A stretch of 64,000 bases of DNA from assembly GCA_013115135.1 (NCBI GenBank), contig JABANP010000015.1, forward strand, positions 124,001 through 188,000, read 5' to 3'. The DNA comes from Perkinsus olseni. Its lineage: Eukaryota; Perkinsozoa; Perkinsida; Perkinsidae. Positions 1 to 11,262 of this stretch are shown here, piece by piece; the stretch's first letter is position 1; every line of letters begins with the position of its first letter. The notes under the pieces are model-generated. The model was given only the letters and a program-made list of their open reading frames with translations, did not search any database and was not told the DNA's origin. A program made the position numbers and the translations under genes.

Positions 1-570
1 AACGAATGGAACAGTGCCGTTGTGGCCAAGATAGGGCAGGCTGAGAACTCCCGCCAGGGGAAACTACACGTAAACGTTGTCGTATATAGCCTTTGATTGA
101 CGGAGCTTCTGATGTTTAGGCGTGGGACTCAGCAGCAACAGCATTGATAACGTCATCCGGGGAGGCTGCGGAGGGCGTTGCATTCTTCTCTCGTTTACTG
201 GATTATCTCGGACAGGTAGCAGGTTTAGTTTCAGCTTTGTGACTGTCGACAGTCTTTTCTCCTTCAGATTGATCAGCAGATTGGCGACTACGTTTTCGCA
301 AGGACGGAGGAAAAGAACGGCATGCTGCGCAATCTCCAGGGAAGCTACGGTGCCCCTCATGGACAGGTAAGAGGGCCTCATCACTCGTCAGTCATCCCGA
401 TCATTCAGATGCCGTCGTCACCGTACATTCAGCAAAGCCCTACAGGGCCTTATCAAGCAACATACTCTTACCAAGCCCAATCGACTGGTGCCTCCGGTAG
501 TGCTCCGCCTGCATCTGCACCGTGGGGCACCGGAGGTCCCCAAATCCACCCTGGGCAGCAACGTTTCTGA
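1..570 (+). CDS. ALIX/BRO1-family protein, 3' end (partial)
   Basis: Three introns can be placed (about 70-119, one ending near 267, and 367-408), leaving an open frame that ends at a stop at 568-570. The exon before the tail reads as a helical segment containing a VFARTEEK-type motif followed by a short Leu-rich helix. This matches the end of the V domain of ALIX/Bro1 proteins, where VFARKTEKDELL is characteristic. It is followed by a Pro/Gln/Gly/Ser-rich tail of about 55 residues, as in ALIX. Such proteins act in ESCRT-dependent membrane remodelling on endosomes. The BRO1 domain itself lies outside the window. The family call rests on one conserved motif plus the tail, so another V-domain protein is possible. 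Confidence 0.62.
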
Positions 571-842
571 GCGCGAATTCTATGTATGACAAGTTTTTTG
601 TACCGAACGTAAGGAACCATTTGCCTGTCTAATTCGATCGTTGTTGCGTACGAGGACGAAGAACTTTTCTGCCCGGCAGCGGGCCGAGTCGCGGTCCCTT
701 CCCCTGATGAATGTTCGTCTGCGATCTCCGTCGAGTGTTCCCTCATCTCCTATTCGCAAGGCTTGCTTGAGGGTTCTCGTCTGATCTGTGGTGCTGGAGT
801 GGAAGCTTTCTTCTCTTTTTTGCCTTTCCGGCATTGTTCAAG

Positions 843-3822
843 ATGGCGTCTGTGGGACATGACCCCTTCGACCCAGAGGTTATGAAAGAGTTGAAGAAGG
901 ACATAACTCACGAGGAGGTGCCCCTTTGTGTCATCTAGGCCATCATTCTGTCGAACGGATTTTGTGTTTAGGTCAGCCAACTAACGCGAGCCATGAAAAG
1001 GCCGGAGTTCAAGGAGCATTTCCAGGAATACATCGACGAGATATCGGACCCCAAAAACAAGAAGGTAATTAGCGCAGTGAGAGCGCTTTGCGGCGCATGA
1101 ATATGGTTCAGGAGTATGAGCAGTACTTGAAACAGCTCGAGGATGCCGGGGAGATGCCGAAAGGCAAAGTCTTGCTCAGATGCAAACCAGGTAGTGAATT
1201 CTCGTTGTTGCGAGATGGACTCGATGGCTCAGGCATCTGTGTGAAGACGTCGATAAGGTTCCAATCGGGGCAGGTGCAGAAGCTATTCCTCAACATATGC
1301 CACACTGATAAGCTTGGTGACGTGCAGTTCAAGAAGCAGGAGGTGAAGGCACATGAGAAGTGGCCAAGCCCGCTAGTCGGATCGCGATGAACTCAGTTCG
1401 GCACGTCTTTAGCCCTGAAGCTGCCGGGCGAACGCCAGGGTATGCAGTATCATTGCCCTACTCCGCCTCGCCCCCAAGGCCCGATAAGGATAAAAAGGAT
1501 CATCTCTGCATGGTGTCCGACGTAGCCGTCAGCGAGGTGCCTTATACTTTGGAGAGTACTTACGGATGAGAATAGTTGGCTCGGTTGTTCCCAGCGCACC
1601 TTCGTCCAAGCCGTGCAGAACGAGGCCTTGCTGAAGCTCGTGGTCGATACCGTTTGTGAAGCCATCACAGCTTCCTGCCTGAAGGGAGGCGAGACAGTAT
1701 CTCGGGACTTCAAAGTAGCGATGCTGTTCCGGATGGCAATGAGGAGGGAGCTTGGAGTAGGTACTGCAAAAGATGCGGTGTAAGGGCGGCACACCAATGC
1801 CTATGAGCGTCAGTGAGGATATGCTGCTCACTATGAAGGAGGGCCACAGAACGCCAAAAAGAAAGTATACCTAAGATTGGACAGTGGTGTTTGTATAACG
1901 CGCTAGGTTGAGGGAATGACACCTGCGGAGTTGCGCAAGATGCAGAAGAGGGCGAAGAGGGAACGGGAGGAGGGAAAGGCGAATGATGACGAGCAGCAGT
2001 CGGTAGCGAGTCCCGTGACCGATGAGAACCAGGTAGAGTAGTTCATCGGCCACATGGAGATCACTCGCGCCTGGATCACCGTCTATTCGATTGGCTCCGT
2101 CTTCTCTGGCTTTTACGCACCCTGTCGCCCTCCCTAGGAAGCTGACGAGAACAACATATTCGGCTCCTCCGCGGAAGCAGATGCATCGTCTGGGCTCATA
2201 CTGCAACCCAAGTTCAAGATAGTAGAAGTCGGGCAGCTGCGAGACCTCTCAAGCTTCGTGGACTCCTCGGCTGGTACTGAACCTTTCCGCTGCTTGACCT
2301 ACTGTACGCCCCTCTACAAAGTCTTAGGCTAAGAATTTGTGGAGGGGTGTAGATGGTCCCAATGGAAGTTGTTGACTCGTGGTGGCTGCCATTGTCGACC
2401 GGTCGATCTTAGTGGAGAGCCTGTTTTTTTCTTTACTCCCCAGGTCATGCGTCCGCTCCATCCGTCCACTGGACTGTCCCCGAGAGAATATTCGCTTGGA
2501 AGTGGAGCTGCCTGGAGTGAAGCACAGCAACGAAATCGACGTTGATACCGCAGGAGTCGCTGGTGGTGTGATCGTGCAGACTAAGAGGTGAGAGGTACGG
2601 CATTTCAAGGCCTGCTGCGAGGAGATGTAGATGTGCGTGGTCGACAATGCCGATACGGATGAGGGCCCTCTTATTGGATCTAGCGACAGGAATACGGGGT
2701 TCTGTTACCTCAGACGGAATGTCGTCAATACGGCAGATATTCGTCCATCCCTGCTCTCTATCGTTCTGCTCAGCCGTCTGTGTTGAAAACTTCTTCGTTG
2801 TACCTTCGCAGTCGTTCGAATTACTTGGCGGTGGCAAGTTCTTTCTAGGCCGAAAGCGTTTGCCCTAGAGCTCTCCACAATTGTCCGCATTCGCACGTAC
2901 GATGAGATGACCGTGGGGTGAGACTGCTTTAGGTACTACTTGGATATCACTCTGCCCCTATGTCGTGGACAGTGACAATGCCGTAGCTCGGTTCGACAAG
3001 AGGCTCCACAGGCTTTCAGTAACCTATCCTGTTACAGGTAGGATGGATCTCGGTGCCTGGGGAACATCACTTAATAGACGGCCTTGTCTTGGTGCGGCAG
3101 GCCGTAAAGTTCGTGAGAGTGCGGAAGGCATGGATGCCGCCCTGCCCGTTGTCGACGATACTGCAAAGTTGAAGTCAGCAGACGCTGGAGCTGCGGTGGA
3201 GGAGCCCGAGACTGAGGTTGGATATGCAGGTGACGAAGTTGACGATGACAGGGTACTGGCGGCTACAGACGTAGCCGATTCTTCCGACCAGTGCAGTGGG
3301 GGTGACCCAGAGAACATAAGCAGCTCAACTGAGAGCGCAGTAGAAGGTTCCGAGAAGAGCTCGTCGGTCGTAGAACTCGGATTTGAGACTATCTCGCAAC
3401 GGAGCCAGGATATAGAAGAAGATGATGGCGACTTTATGGCCAGTGATACATTCGAGGGCCCTCGAGTTGGATACTATTTCGGTATGGGCAACGAGGGACT
3501 TGGCTACTACAAGGACAGTGAGGCAGCGTGTACCAAGCAGAAGTCTGAGACGCTGGAGGATGAGGGCGCTGGCTTGTATGGAGATGGCCAGGGTTGTGAA
3601 CCGCTGGAGGGATCGGTGATAAGTGAAGCCAGGGCCCGAGCACCTGAGCCTCTGGTCATCGCTGAATCCACCAGCGTTCCGGTCGAGAATTCGGAGAAGG
3701 CAGAGTCGCGAGACGAAGCAGATTCCTCTCAGCAGGCAGAGGATAATGGAGTAGACCCCGCAGCCGCCCTGCTCGGTCAGAGTGTACGGCTGGAGTCCTC
3801 CCTCCCCTGGATTCTCTTGTAA
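843..3822 (+). CDS. DNAAF2: Kintoun / DNAAF2-like PIH1-domain dynein assembly factor
   Basis: A multi-exon gene starting at ATG 843 and ending at TAA 3820-3822. The first exons encode a helix and a segment ending in EISDPKNKK, the hallmark of Kintoun/PF13. They are followed by the PIH1 core (NICHTDKL, SLPYSASPPRPDKDKK) and, after about 2200, the C-terminal CS-like part (LEVELPGVK, then a segment resembling LPYPVDED..AKFDK). The last 230 codons form an acidic, low-complexity tail. Kintoun helps HSP90/HSP70 preassemble axonemal dynein arms in the cytoplasm. Clear introns include 918-971, 1065-1111, 1191-1232, about 1317-1396 and 3038-3100. Between 2955 and 2958 the coding frame needs a one-base shift (CCCC where CCC is expected), which may be a sequence error. 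Some middle exon limits are uncertain. Confidence 0.85.
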
Positions 3823-5117
<1,295 letters not shown>

Positions 5118-5630
5118 TTCTGACCGAGGCGGAGCAGCGTCCGAGTGGGAGCGCTCTGTGCAGACACTCTGATTTCACGAACTTGATATCAATACCCAAC
5201 TCCTCATTGCTATAATGCTTGTAGTAAGAATTTTGCTGATACAATTCTCGCTGGCAAACAGAGACCATAAGCAATGTCTGCTTGCGTTTAGTCACGTGAC
5301 GCTCTGGGAATGGGGGAGGGTAAATGGGTGCCCACATACCCAATGATGGTGTTCAACGGCTCAGTAGGCGCATGCGTTACCTCGTCGTTGAACGACGGTC
5401 GTTCTATTTCTACTCGCTTTCGCTGTACTCGCCGAGTGTCGAGGTATCAATTACAGCCTCACGATCTTGCTATTGTGCCGAGTACTACTCGGTACACTAG
5501 CAAGATGGTGATACTATGTAACATAGTCTATGTTCGATCTGTGTGAGTACTAAGTACTCAGTACTTCCTTCATTCGGGACACTATTGCACGCTTGGCCGA
5601 TTCTCCTAGATCCGATCTCAAGAGCCTTAT
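5118..5630. other. Gene-free spacer before the tRNA array
   Basis: No protein or RNA gene is seen. Between about 5471 and 5563 there are several short inverted repeats of the type AGTACT/GAGTAC, resembling the palindromic segments inside the array units. The array homology begins abruptly near 5631. Confidence 0.4.
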
Positions 5631-5808
5631 GATAGCAAGAAATGAACCTTTCTCTTCCGTTGATGAGATTGTAAAACTACGAGGTTCCATCACGACAATA
5701 TTCGGCGAGAAAAATAAGTCTGTAGCTGCTGTAATTGTATTCCAATCGGTTGGCCTGCTATACTGTGGCATGCTCAGCCGAATCGCGTGGAACATTCAGT
5801 AAAGACAC

Positions 5809-5882
5809 TACTGGAACCGAGAATCGAACTCGGGACCTACTGCGTGTGAGGCAGTCGTCATAACCGACTAGACCATTCCAGC
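5809..5882 (-). tRNA. tRNA-Val(CAC), unit 1
   Basis: A 74-nt cloverleaf without intron. The acceptor GCTGGAA pairs with TTCCAGT (one G-U), the discriminator is A, the anticodon stem ACTGC/GCAGT is perfect, and the loop CTCACAC gives anticodon CAC. The T-arm is CCGAG-TTCGATT-CTCGG. Loop and stems are standard for tRNA-Val. Confidence 0.95.
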
Positions 5883-5980
5883 TTGCCGATACTTTACCAG
5901 GTGACAGCTTGTCGACGATGCTGCCAGTAGCAATATATCTCGGCTCACTCAGTTGAACTTTCTAGAGCCAGCCGTCTTGG

Positions 5981-6056
5981 GACTGTCAAGCCCAGAATCG
6001 AAACCGGCCCTCAGGAATTTGTAATACAAATCGTCAGGCTGGAAGACCATTCTAGC
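5981..6056 (-). pseudogene. tRNA-like relic, unit 1 (conserved in all units)
   Basis: On the minus strand the segment begins GCTAGAATGGTCT, close to the Val tRNAs. It has a possible anticodon arm GATTT-GTATTAC-AAATT and a T-arm-like GGTTTCGATTCTGG. The 3' side (CTTGACA) does not pair with the 5' acceptor and the T stem is only 4 bp. It therefore looks like a decayed tRNA copy. The same relic is present at the equivalent place in the nine other units. Confidence 0.55.
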
Positions 6057-6377
6057 GAGAACGATGGTATCTCTGAGACCAGAGGCATGTCGACCGCATC
6101 ACCCGTATCTTGGATAGTGGCAATTTACTAAACGCGTTTCCACGAGGTCGAATGCTGATCCAAGATGGTGATGCTGTACTGGATGCGCGTGGGTCCCCAC
6201 CCTACTCGGAAAAATTGCTTGTTTGAGGCCAACTCATCTGGCTCTTCCGCAGTACATTGGCAAGTAACCTCTCTAGTAGGCCACTCGTCGACAGGTTCAG
6301 CGGGTGGAATTGAGATCCTCACAGTCCGTGTGTATCCGAATTATTCGGGAAAGTCCTGTCCAAGCCATACCTGCCAC

Positions 6378-6459
6378 GAGTGTTTGCCCGAGTGGTTAAG
6401 GGGGTGGACATAAGATCCACTGGACATGGTCCGCGTGGGTTCAAACCCCACAGCACTCA
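6378..6459 (+). tRNA. tRNA-Leu(UAA), unit 1, altered loop
   Basis: Class II tRNA, 82 nt, with acceptor GAGTGTT/AGCACTC and a long variable arm. The anticodon loop is CATAAGA: the anticodon is still TAA, but the universally conserved U33 is replaced by A. The T loop has TTCAAAC instead of TTCGAAC. Both changes suggest this copy is impaired. Confidence 0.75.
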
Positions 6460-6590
6460 CCGTTGAAGCTCCCTATAGCATTCTGTCGGCAACAAAGGTG
6501 ATACTGTACCTTATGCATCACCACAACGTCAGATGGTCATACTATACTCGATGCATCAACACAACTTTAGGTGCCTGTAGCAATATAGTG

Positions 6591-6609
6591 TAGTATACTG
6601 AGTATACTA
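6591..6609. repeat. Perfect hairpin TAGTATAC-TGA-GTATACTA
   Basis: Two 8-bp complementary arms around a 3-nt loop. It lies between tRNA-Leu and tRNA-Val(AAC) and is repeated at the same place in every unit. No function can be assigned. Confidence 0.6.
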
Positions 6610-6752
6610 TACTCGAACCGCGTAGGTCATACGTGTACGTTACTCGTCATAACCAACCGGAGTACTCCACCGAGAATGCGGGCCTCTTAGTCGTGCAGTT
6701 CGGGGCCACATATGCTGCTAATCTGAAGTTTCCAGAGCCGTCAACGAACAAG

Positions 6753-6826
6753 TACTGGAACCGAGAATCGAACTCGGGACCTACTGCGTGTTAGGCAGTC
6801 GTCATAACCAACTAGACCATCCCAGC
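6753..6826 (-). tRNA. tRNA-Val(AAC), unit 1
   Basis: 74 nt. The body is nearly identical to the Val(CAC) tRNA of the same unit, but the anticodon loop is CTAACAC, giving AAC (wobble A34, expected to be edited to inosine). The D loop has TTGG where Val(CAC) has TCGG. In this copy acceptor position 6 is G, giving a G-U pair. Confidence 0.93.
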
Positions 6827-7140
6827 GAGTCGAAACTGGAACGACCTCAATCCTGGCAACGATGCAGTCGCACTCGATGCATGGTGGCATACTTGACGGT
6901 ACTACCCAGCCGTAATCGGGAAATCACTAAAAGCGATGATCAAGCTGCGTGTGTACAAGCTCGATAGCAAGGAATGAACCTTCCCCTTCCGTTAATGAGA
7001 TTGTAAAACTACGAGGTTCCATCACGACAATATTCGGCAAGAAAGATAAGTCTGTAGCTGCTGTAATTGTATTCCAATCGGTTGGCCTGCTATACTGTGG
7101 CATGCTCGAACGAATCGCGTGGAACATTCAGTAAAGACAC

Positions 7141-7214
7141 TACTGGAACCGAGAATCGAACTCGGGACCTACTGCGTGTGAGGCAGTCGTCATAACCGAC
7201 TAGACCATTCCAGC
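7141..7214 (-). tRNA. tRNA-Val(CAC), unit 2
   Basis: Identical in structure to the unit 1 copy; all stems are intact and the loop is CTCACAC. Confidence 0.95.
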
Positions 7215-7709
7215 TTGCCGATACTTTACCAGGTGACAGCTTGTCGACGATGCTGCCAGTAGCAATATAACTCGGCTCACTCAGTTGAACTTTCTAGAGC
7301 CAGCCGTCTTGGGACTGTTAAGCCCAGAATCGAAACCGGCCCTCAAGAATTTGTAATACAAATCGTCAGGCTGGAAGACCATTCTAGCGAGAACGATGGT
7401 ATCTCTGAGACCAGAAGCATCTCGACCGCATCACCCGTATCTTGGATAGTGGCAATTTACTAAACGCGTCTCCACGAGGTCGAATGCTGATCCAAGATGG
7501 TGATGCTGTACTGAATGCGCGTGGGTCCCCACCCTACTCGGAAAAATTGCTTGTTTGAGGCCAACTCATCTGGCTCTTCCGCAGTACATTGGCAAGTAAC
7601 CTCTCTAGTAGGCCACTCGTCGACAGGTTCAGCGGGTGGAATTGAGATCCTCACAGTCCGTGTGTATCCGAATTATTCGGGGAAATCCTGTCCAAACCAT
7701 ACTTGCCAC

Positions 7710-7791
7710 GAGTGTTTGCCCGAGTGGTTAAGGGGGTGGACTTAAGATCCTCTGGACACGGTCCGCGTGGGTTCGAACCCCACAGCACTCA
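7710..7791 (+). tRNA. tRNA-Leu(UAA), unit 2, stem mismatch
   Basis: Normal loop CTTAAGA (anticodon TAA) with U33 present. The 3' anticodon stem reads TCCTC instead of TCCAC, leaving a T-T mismatch. The T loop TTCGAAC is intact. Confidence 0.85.
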
Positions 7792-7795
7792 CCGT

Positions 7796-7835
7796 TGGAG
7801 CACGGTGCTCCAACGGTGCTCCGAGCACCCAATAG
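7796..7835. repeat. 25-bp palindromic expansion after tRNA-Leu of unit 2
   Basis: Other units read GTTGGAGCACCC here. Unit 2 contains 25 extra bases built from GGTGCTCC and GGAGCAC copies that can form a hairpin. It looks like a local duplication or template-switch event. Confidence 0.7.
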
Positions 7836-8109
7836 CCTTCTGTCGGCAACAAAGGTGATACTGTACCTTATGCATCACCACAACGTCAGATGGTCATACT
7901 ATACTCGATGCATCAACACAACTTTAGGTGCCTGTAGCAATATAGTGTAGTATACTGAGTATACTATACTCGAACCGCGTAGGTCATACGTGTACGTTAC
8001 TCGTCATAACCAACCGGAGTACTCCACCGAGAATGCGGGCCTCTTAGTCGTGCAGTTCGGGGCCACATATGCTGCTAATCTGAAGTTTCCAGAGCCGTCA
8101 ACAAATAAG

Positions 8110-8183
8110 TACTGGAACCGAGAATCGAACACGGGACCTACTGCGTGTTAGGCAGTCGTCATAACCAACTAGACCATTCCAGC
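8110..8183 (-). tRNA. tRNA-Val(AAC), unit 2
   Basis: Loop CTAACAC. One T-stem base differs (the plus strand reads AACACGGG instead of AACTCGGG), breaking one pair. The retrotransposon LTR begins 51 bp upstream of its 5' end. Confidence 0.88.
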
Positions 8184-8234
8184 GAGTCGAGACTGGAATG
8201 ACCTCAATCCTGGCAACGATGCAGTCGCACTCGA

Positions 8235-8464
8235 TGTTGTGGTTCGTAGAACAGACCCCGACTCTGAACACGACAGAGAATGGGGAAAGCCAGAAGCTTG
8301 TTCCTCGAAAACCCTGTGTATGCGTACCGAATCAATAATCGATAGCTTATACAGTAGCTACACATCAGAACCCGCGCGCGCCACGAGAGTGATATTAAGC
8401 ACTGTAACATACTTGCGAAAGGGACACCACAAGAACTAATGATGTGGCAATACGAATCAATACA
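8235..8464 (-). repeat. 3' LTR of the outer element
   Basis: 230 bp, with plus-strand ends TGTTGTGG and AATACA. It differs from the 5' LTR only at one G/A site (GGGGAAAG here, GGAGAAAG in the other copy). Confidence 0.95.
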
Positions 8465-8479
8465 TTCGCCCTCCTTGCC
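8465..8479 (-). other. Polypurine tract of the outer element
   Basis: The minus strand reads GGCAAGGAGGGCGAA directly before the 3' LTR, as expected for the second-strand primer. Confidence 0.6.
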
Positions 8480-8578
8480 ACATGATACTCTTGGATACTA
8501 CGAATCCAACGGAGACAAGGAAAAAAATAGTGGATGAGTCACAACAATGTATATTATTATCATCACATCTTTATAACT

Positions 8579-10420
8579 CTACTGAGTATGCTCACGACGA
8601 TCAAGCCTGCGCATTGCACGCCTGAGATCGGCAACATCTGTTTCTGCCGATGTACAGATACAGAGTCTCGAAGCATGCACGACCTTCACCTCACCATCGC
8701 TAACCACCTTAACCTTGCGGAAATAACCATAGTCGTCAGCGTCGGTGATGAGACCATTACTGGTAGGAAAACCAACCACCCGCCAGCGTCGCTCACTGAA
8801 GGGGGTATCGTTGGAGTTGGAGATAACCTTGTCAAATCTCGTAACAGCTCGCACACGGACAATACATCCCGGATAGAGCTCATGCTTAGTGCTGGTGTGA
8901 AGCTTCGTCTCAGCCTGCTGAACCATCTTGTCTACCAGCCTCTTCCACTCAACACTCTCGGGATCAGTATCGAGCATGTCGCTTGGTATCTGCCCAGTGA
9001 CAGAGTGGCGACTCGAGTTATAGGCTCTCATGACACGATGGATTGCAGTCTCAATATCCATCGAAGGGTCATCTGCTAGCACAGCGCGCACCCATCGGCG
9101 CACTGTTCGATGAAGAGACTCCACCATACCGTTAGATTGACTTGATCTCACCGGAGTGAAGAGCCTCTTAACATCAGGTAGTTGACAAGATATAAACGAT
9201 GCTGCATTGTCCGTCAGCAAGTACTCGGGACGCTTTCCCAGTATCTCCCAGCTACGCTCAAAAGCTTGCTGAATGGTGATAGCATCCTCCCCTGTCAGCC
9301 TAATCAAGCAAGCAAATTTGCTCACTGCACATTGCTGCGACAGATAAGGCTCAGGAAGATATACCACATCGGCGCTCACCACAGAGAACGGCTTCGCATG
9401 ACGTAGACGCTCTGGTGAGAAGATACCAATATCATGCTCGACTATCGTCGGTCTCGACTGTCGGGAGCAAACATCGCAGTTCGATAGCATTGCAGCGGCC
9501 TCATCCAACATATTCACAAACCAACATAAACCAGAGAGTGCTTCAAGGATGCGACGACAGCCGCTATGGCACAGCAAAGAGTGAATCCCATGAACCACCT
9601 CCGCCTTGAGGCTGTTCGGGATCACAGGCACTGTGACCATCTCTCCCTCACAGGGAGCATAGTACTCTCTGACCAGCACATCATACTCGTTGATGGCAAT
9701 GTCGGGTAGAACTTGCTGCATCTCGATGGGCACAGACTCCGGCACCAACCGATGGGCTTGTAAGGCTCGTCGCACCTTGTAGCAAACTTGATCATCATAC
9801 TGTGCTTCGATGATAACACCGTGATTGAGAGCAAGGTCGTCATACACCAGGTTGCCCACCAACGCAGCCGCTGCAGTCGGCTCGTCGAGGTCAACTTCAA
9901 TGTCAAGACTGCCTTCGCCCTCCAAGCTGGACATCATGATGGCAAACTTCTCATCTACCCTCGTCAAAACATCACTGGTGTTGTGCTCACTGTCGACACG
10001 GCAGACCTTGAAGTCTTGTAGTGCCTCAGCAATGTCGCTGATACACTGAAGACGACGACATACTATAGTGGTTGCTAACCCACCTTTCTTGACCGCCTCT
10101 CCACGGAGGAATCTCTCTATCCAGGCACGTACACACTCATTGTCCACGTGTAAGCGTACAGTGCCATCCACATAGGATGATGCCCAAATGAGTGCTTGAG
10201 CCGCAGCACAGAGCTCGTTGATGTTAACATGCCTCAACGACGCCTTCCGGTCCAACAACCAGCAAGCATTTCGCACATACACCCGCTCACCAGTGACCAG
10301 CTCATAGGACAGCGTGGCAGCCATGGCTCGGCCACTGGCATCAGACTCGATGTGCCAAGCCACAACGTCTGAGCTCCCAGGTGTAGGACAGCGGTGAGGA
10401 TCATATCGTACAGTTGCCAC
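8579..10420 (-). CDS. RNase H and integrase part of pol (outer element)
   Basis: A 613-codon frame. RNase H carries the acidic set D27 (ESDASG), E69, D93 (HVDNE) and H146/D150. A zinc-binding domain has H277, H280 or H285, C315 and C318. The integrase core has D351 (SADVV), D404 (LLTDN) and E434 (NGMVES), and a basic C-terminal domain follows. The spacing from D404 to E434 is 29 residues rather than the usual 35, because a short stretch is missing. The first ten or so codons come from the foldback-like insertion; the element's own frame begins at about 10391. The protein would cleave RNA in RNA-DNA hybrids and insert the element DNA. Confidence 0.9.
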   Translation of the reverse strand: MATVRYDPHRCPTPGSSDVVAWHIESDASGRAMAATLSYELVTGERVYVRNACWLLDRKASLRHVNINELCAAAQALIWASSYVDGTVRLHVDNECVRAWIERFLRGEAVKKGGLATTIVCRRLQCISDIAEALQDFKVCRVDSEHNTSDVLTRVDEKFAIMMSSLEGEGSLDIEVDLDEPTAAAALVGNLVYDDLALNHGVIIEAQYDDQVCYKVRRALQAHRLVPESVPIEMQQVLPDIAINEYDVLVREYYAPCEGEMVTVPVIPNSLKAEVVHGIHSLLCHSGCRRILEALSGLCWFVNMLDEAAAMLSNCDVCSRQSRPTIVEHDIGIFSPERLRHAKPFSVVSADVVYLPEPYLSQQCAVSKFACLIRLTGEDAITIQQAFERSWEILGKRPEYLLTDNAASFISCQLPDVKRLFTPVRSSQSNGMVESLHRTVRRWVRAVLADDPSMDIETAIHRVMRAYNSSRHSVTGQIPSDMLDTDPESVEWKRLVDKMVQQAETKLHTSTKHELYPGCIVRVRAVTRFDKVISNSNDTPFSERRWRVVGFPTSNGLITDADDYGYFRKVKVVSDGEVKVVHASRLCICTSAETDVADLRRAMRRLDRREHTQ

Positions 10421-10697
10421 TCGTAGAAACTCTGCTCGTGTACCACAAATCCGTACAGTTTCACCTCATACAGTTTCCAGTCGTACAGTTTCGCTTCGTA
10501 CAGTGTCATTTCGTCTTGCTGCACTCAGTACAGTGTCATTCCGTACACTGTCGAATCTTACAGTGTCCACTAGTACAGTGTCATATCGTACAGTGTCCGC
10601 TCGTGCAGTTTCACTTAGTACAGTGTCAAATAGTACAGTTTCACCTCGTACAGTGCCAAATCGTACAGTTCCACTCCATACAGCGTTAACTCGTACA
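10415..10697 (+). repeat. Left arm: 15-bp tandem repeats
   Basis: About 18 imperfect copies of a 15-mer whose most constant part is CGTACAGTGTCA or CGTACAGTTTCA. Spacing is almost strictly 15 bp, with one disturbed stretch near 10510-10530. Confidence 0.85.
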
Positions 10698-10969
10698 CCC
10701 TACCCGGCCGCGTCCACCGTCGACGCTGGGCAACCAATTTGATAGCATCCGCGAATTGAACCTGGGAGCACCGCTTATCAGCAGGCCCCCCGTCCGCGCG
10801 AACACTTCTCCTCACCAACACTCTCGTTTCCGCCAGCGCAATTCGCAGCTCAGTAAATGGCAGCAACGCTCCGCCAGATGGGAATCATTTTTCGTTACGC
10901 TTTTCATTACGCATCGTGTCTAGTCATTTTCCCTTAAGTTACTTCGCATTGTACATGTAGAATTTACTA

Positions 10970-11262
10970 ACCAACACTGTATCGGTTGCGACTGTACTGA
11001 ACGAGACTGTACGTGCAGCAACTGTACTGAACGACACTGTACCTGCAGCAACTGTACGATTCGACACTGTACGAAACGACACTGTACTGACTGCAACAAG
11101 ATGAACTGACACTGCACCATAAGACACAAAATGAGTTGCAACTGAACCAGTTGACACTGTACGAGTTGCAACTGTACCATATGTCACAAGATGAAAGTCG
11201 GTTGTACGGATTATTCTTGTACCACTTTAGCTGCGCACCAGCTGAGACCTGTACCAGTTGAC
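10970..11262 (-). repeat. Right arm: inverted 15-bp tandem repeats
   Basis: About 19 imperfect copies of a 15-mer. The plus strand shows ACTGTAC every 15 bp, the reverse complement of the left-arm core. Long parts are open in all three minus-strand frames because the period is five codons. The resulting Tyr/Ser, Val/Gln or Thr/Val repeats are not regarded as genes. Confidence 0.85.

Larger units (their letters stand above)
5631..8234. repeat. tRNA-bearing tandem array, units 1 and 2 (left block)
   Basis: Unit 1 starts with truncated homology near 5631 and unit 2 follows exactly 1332 bp later. Each unit carries, in order, tRNA-Val(CAC) (-), a tRNA-like relic (-), tRNA-Leu(UAA) (+), a perfect hairpin with 8-bp arms (6591-6609 in unit 1) and tRNA-Val(AAC) (-). 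Unit 2 has an extra 25 bp just after its tRNA-Leu and is cut at 8234 by an LTR retrotransposon. The short reading frames that recur in each unit overlap the tRNAs and are not taken as genes. Confidence 0.93.

Noticed and set aside
1317..1396. Frame change in DNAAF2 between two PIH1 exons
   Set aside because: An intron at about 1317-1396 restores the frame with good splice sites.
8534..9079. 181-codon plus-strand frame
   Set aside because: It lies antisense to the integrase domain, whose catalytic motifs make the minus strand the coding one.
10920..11187. Repeat proteins (Val/Gln, Thr/Val or Tyr/Ser pentads) encoded in the right arm
   Set aside because: All three frames are open simply because a 15-bp repeat without stops is a multiple of three. 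There is no start context or conservation.
10415..11262. Regularly spaced repeats resembling a CRISPR array
   Set aside because: The 15-bp units are contiguous and degenerate without unique spacers, they lie in inverted orientation in a transposon, and the genome is eukaryotic.
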